A stretch of 16,302 nt of DNA, from contig DJNY01000029.1 of the NCBI GenBank assembly GCA_002441865.1, positions 9,992 to 26,293 of the forward strand, written 5' to 3'. The stretch comes from Lachnospiraceae bacterium UBA6452. Lineage in GTDB: Bacteria > Bacillota > Clostridia > Lachnospirales > Lachnospiraceae. Positions within the stretch are counted from its first letter, which is position 1. The number at the start of each line of letters is the position of its first letter. Under the pieces are notes generated by a model. It had not been told where the DNA came from. It made no database searches and worked only from the letters and a program-made list of their open reading frames with translations. This document shows, piece by piece, positions 14,601-16,302 of this stretch. The translations under genes and the position numbers were made by a program.

Positions 14601-15554
14601 ATGAGCAAAATATCAATTGTAGTACCGGTTTATTATAACGCAGATACGCTGATGCTTTTATATGAGGATATGAAACAGAAGATCCTCGGAAAGCTCGGAG
14701 AGTATGAGCTTGTATTTGTGGATGACGGTTCCGGTGACAACTCATGGGAAGTGATGAATGAGATCCGGAGAATGGATCAGAATGTGCAGTGTGTCAAGCT
14801 ATCCCGTAATTTCGGAGAACATGCGGCGCTTCTGGCGGGGCTTTCTGTCTGTACAGGCGATTGCGCTGTGACAAAGCAGGCTGACCTGCAGGAAGACTCG
14901 GAAATCATTCTGGAAATGTATGAAAGCTGGAAAAAGGGCAATAAAGTCGTTCTGGCGGTGCGGAAGGAACGCGATGAAAATCCGGTTAAAAAGTTATTTG
15001 CGCATATGTATTATGTGATCATACACAAATTTGTACAGGAAAGAATGCCTGTAGGAGGCTGTGACTGTTATCTGATCGACAGACAGGTCATTGAAGTACT
15101 GGAAAGACTGGATGAAAAAAATTCCTCCCTGACGCTGCAGGTGCTGTGGGCAGGCTTCCAGACCGACCAGATCTATTTCCACCGCAGAGACCGTGAGATC
15201 GGAAAATCACGCTGGACACTCGGCAAGAAGGTAAAACTTGCCATGGATTCCATGATGAGCTTTTCTTATGCACCGATCCGGTTTATGTCCGGCGTTGGCG
15301 TTGTTTTCTTTATTATTGCACTCCTTATGATGATCGAGGTGATCGTGGAGAAGTTTACGGTCGGAACACCGATCCTCGGCTGGGCTTCCATTATGTGTGT
15401 GGTACTGTTTTCTTTTGGTATCATGATGCTGATGATGGGCGTGCTTGGCGAATATGTATGGCGTGCACTGGATGCTTCCAGAAACAGACCGCCTTATCTG
15501 ATCGACCATGTGGAGAAATCCGATCAGTCGGATAAAACAAAATCTGATTCATAG
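14601..15554 (+). CDS. ArnC/GtrB-type GT2 glycosyltransferase with two C-terminal membrane helices
   Basis: A 317-residue family-2 glycosyltransferase. The catalytic domain opens with ISIVVPVYYNADTL and has Val-Asp41-Asp42-Gly-Ser for nucleotide binding, Gln93-Ala-Asp95-Leu-Gln-Glu in place of the usual D-A-D-L-Q-D, and GKSRWTLGKKVKLAMDS before the membrane part. Two hydrophobic helices lie at about 225-255 and 262-290. This is the layout of DPM1/ArnC/GtrB enzymes, which put a sugar on polyprenyl phosphate at the inner face. Position directly behind fdtA, with no intergenic base, suggests the donor is the dTDP-3-amino-3,6-dideoxyhexose. AGGA at 14590-14593 serves as ribosome site inside the fdtA end. 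The product could feed the GT-C enzymes in this window (inference). A hairpin follows 13 bases after the stop. Confidence 0.85.
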   Translation: MSKISIVVPVYYNADTLMLLYEDMKQKILGKLGEYELVFVDDGSGDNSWEVMNEIRRMDQNVQCVKLSRNFGEHAALLAGLSVCTGDCAVTKQADLQEDSEIILEMYESWKKGNKVVLAVRKERDENPVKKLFAHMYYVIIHKFVQERMPVGGCDCYLIDRQVIEVLERLDEKNSSLTLQVLWAGFQTDQIYFHRRDREIGKSRWTLGKKVKLAMDSMMSFSYAPIRFMSGVGVVFFIIALLMMIEVIVEKFTVGTPILGWASIMCVVLFSFGIMMLMMGVLGEYVWRALDASRNRPPYLIDHVEKSDQSDKTKSDS

Positions 15555-15567
15555 ATGGATAAACAAG

Positions 15568-15588
15568 AGCAGCCTCATAGAGGCTGCT
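15568..15588. terminator. Hairpin between convergent genes
   Basis: AGCAGCCTC pairs perfectly with GAGGCTGCT around an ATA loop. It lies 13 bases after the GT2 stop and 25 bases beyond the end of the divergent PAP2 gene on the other strand. The plus-strand tail (TAAATATC) is a weak U-tract; the minus-strand tail (CTTGTTTATC) is better, so it may serve both genes. Confidence 0.65.
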
Positions 15589-15613
15589 TAAATATCAAAT
15601 ATAAGGCTGTCGT

Positions 15614-16066
15614 TTAGCCGAGGATGACAGCGACGACAATACCGAGCAGAGCACCCATGGCGACCTGCAGCTTGGTATGACCGACAAATTCCTTTAATTT
15701 TTCTTCGGCAGTCAGCGTGCTGTTTCCCATGCTTCTGAAAATTTCCATCATTTCATTCAGGATCTTTGCCTGTTTGCCTGTTTCAAAACGGACGCCTGTG
15801 GCATCATGCATGACAATGATCGCAAATATGGCAGCGATAGCAAATTCCGGACTTGCCGGCCCGCAGTGCAGGAAAGTCGTGCCTGCAAGGGCACAGACGG
15901 TTGCAGAGTGGGCACTTGGCATACCGCCGTCGCCGATGAGTCTTTCCCAGACAAATTTTTTGTTGATGATCAGATGTGTGATGGTCTTGAGGATCTGTGC
16001 ACAAAACCAGCCGATCACGGCATTGATCAAAATCGTGTTATGGAGCAGTTCTTCTAAATAGTTCAT
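15614..16066 (-). CDS. Divergent PAP2 family protein (DUF212, YuiD-like)
   Basis: A 150-residue integral membrane protein of the divergent PAP2 family (PF02681), like Bacillus YuiD. The signature Gly-Gly-Met-Pro-Ser-Ala-His-Ser-Ala-Thr-Val sits near residues 47-57. It corresponds to the second PAP2 phosphatase motif, and MHDATGVRFETGKQA is the second family hallmark. About four hydrophobic segments are visible and the length is typical. GAGGT seven bases before the ATG and a TTGTAG-17-TATACT promoter support the start. The family's activity is not firmly known; the PAP2 relation allows a lipid-phosphate phosphatase, for example on polyprenyl diphosphate, but that is inference. It faces the GT2 gene tail to tail, is transcribed separately, and may be unrelated to the glycan genes. 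Confidence 0.9.
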   Translation of the reverse strand: MNYLEELLHNTILINAVIGWFCAQILKTITHLIINKKFVWERLIGDGGMPSAHSATVCALAGTTFLHCGPASPEFAIAAIFAIIVMHDATGVRFETGKQAKILNEMMEIFRSMGNSTLTAEEKLKEFVGHTKLQVAMGALLGIVVAVILG

Positions 16067-16104
16067 GTTTTACCTCATTTGTTCAAAATTCCAATACCTT
16101 TTCC

Positions 16105-16133
16105 AGTATACCCTATTCTTTGGCAAACTACAA
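16105..16133 (-). promoter_or_regulatory. Promoter for the divergent PAP2 gene
   Basis: On the minus strand TTGTAG (16133-16128) and TATACT (16110-16105) are 17 bases apart. The start would be near 16098, about 32 bases before the ATG at 16066. Confidence 0.55.
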
Positions 16134-16203
16134 TTACAGAAATGTGCGGAATGCAAAAAATCTGTGTAGTAAAGATGTGTATTAAATTGGAGGGAAATTG
16201 TCG

Positions 16204-16242
16204 ATGAAAAGAATTAGACAAGTTATGACAAAAAATGTATGA
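16204..16242 (+). CDS. Possible 12-residue leader-type reading frame
   Basis: GGAGGG (16189-16194) stands nine bases before an ATG that opens a 12-residue frame, MKRIRQVMTKNV, ending at TGA. The peptide is basic and lacks a codon run or arrest motif I recognise. The A/T-rich surroundings make a chance match possible. If real it would be a short leader upstream of the gene that seems to start at the window edge. Confidence 0.25.
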   Translation: MKRIRQVMTKNV

Positions 16243-16252
16243 TTACTATATA
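16224..16252 (+). promoter_or_regulatory. Weak promoter candidate for the gene at the right edge
   Basis: TATGAC and TATATA are 17 bases apart. The -35 match is moderate, and A/T-rich sequence here produces many near matches. It lies about 50 bases before the presumed start at 16301. Confidence 0.3.
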
Positions 16253-16287
16253 GTCGCAATTATAATTTTGTCTATTATTATTTAATA

Positions 16288-16302
16288 GAGGGGGAAAAGT
16301 AT
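16288..16302 (+). promoter_or_regulatory. Ribosome site and first two start-codon bases of a gene leaving the window
   Basis: GAGGGGG (16288-16294) is followed by six bases and then AT as the last two bases of the window. The spacing is right for a ribosome site and an ATG whose G lies outside. Nothing of the protein can be seen. Confidence 0.5.

Noticed and set aside
1..16302. CRISPR array, tRNA, rRNA, insertion sequence or phage attachment site
   Set aside because: No regularly spaced repeats, no cloverleaf or rRNA-like sequence, no transposase or integrase frame and no terminal inverted repeats were seen by reading.

Overview
The window looks like part of a cell-envelope glycan locus from a low-to-mid GC Gram-positive anaerobe. 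A clostridial, probably Lachnospiraceae, origin fits best. The reasons are AGGAGG-type ribosome sites before nearly every gene, housekeeping-type promoters, and families common in gut Clostridia: Gpi18-like and DUF6020-like membrane enzymes, acyltransferase-3 proteins, FdtA/FdtB and a divergent PAP2 protein. This assignment is inferred from protein style, not from a marker gene. No tRNA, rRNA, CRISPR array, IS element or phage gene was seen.

Layout: (1) Positions 1-5808, plus strand, one tight operon: the end of rfbD (dTDP-L-rhamnose synthesis), a Gpi18-like GT-C mannosyltransferase-type protein, a shortened paralogue of it, and three consecutive acyltransferase-3 genes. (2) 7348-5717, minus strand: a DUF6020-like polytopic protein whose 3' end overlaps the last acyltransferase gene by 92 bp. 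(3) 7349-7574: a divergent promoter region. (4) 7575-10134, plus strand: a 700-residue GT39-like GT-C glycosyltransferase and an SseB-domain protein, closed by a strong hairpin. (5) 12851-10168, minus strand: a Wzx/MOP-type flippase and a GT52-like (sialyltransferase-like) glycosyltransferase. (6) 12852-13027: a second divergent promoter region. (7) 13028-15554, plus strand: an FdtB-like aminotransferase, an FdtA-like sugar ketoisomerase and an ArnC/GtrB-type GT2 with two C-terminal membrane helices. (8) 16066-15614, minus strand: a divergent PAP2 (YuiD-like) protein. (9) The last 170 bases hold a possible 12-codon reading frame and what looks like the ribosome site and first two bases of another plus-strand gene.

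How it may work together (inference): the rml pathway makes dTDP-4-keto-6-deoxyglucose. RmlC/RmlD turn this into dTDP-L-rhamnose, while FdtA/FdtB divert it to a dTDP-3-amino-3,6-dideoxyhexose. The GT2 could load that amino sugar on polyprenyl phosphate. After flipping, one of the GT-C enzymes could transfer it to a surface polymer, which the acyltransferase-3 proteins could acylate. No N-acyltransferase (FdtC), priming transferase or classical Wzy was recognised, so the chemistry of the product remains open. The most interesting possibility is an ArnT-like outer-face decoration route in a Gram-positive, using an Fdt amino sugar instead of aminoarabinose.
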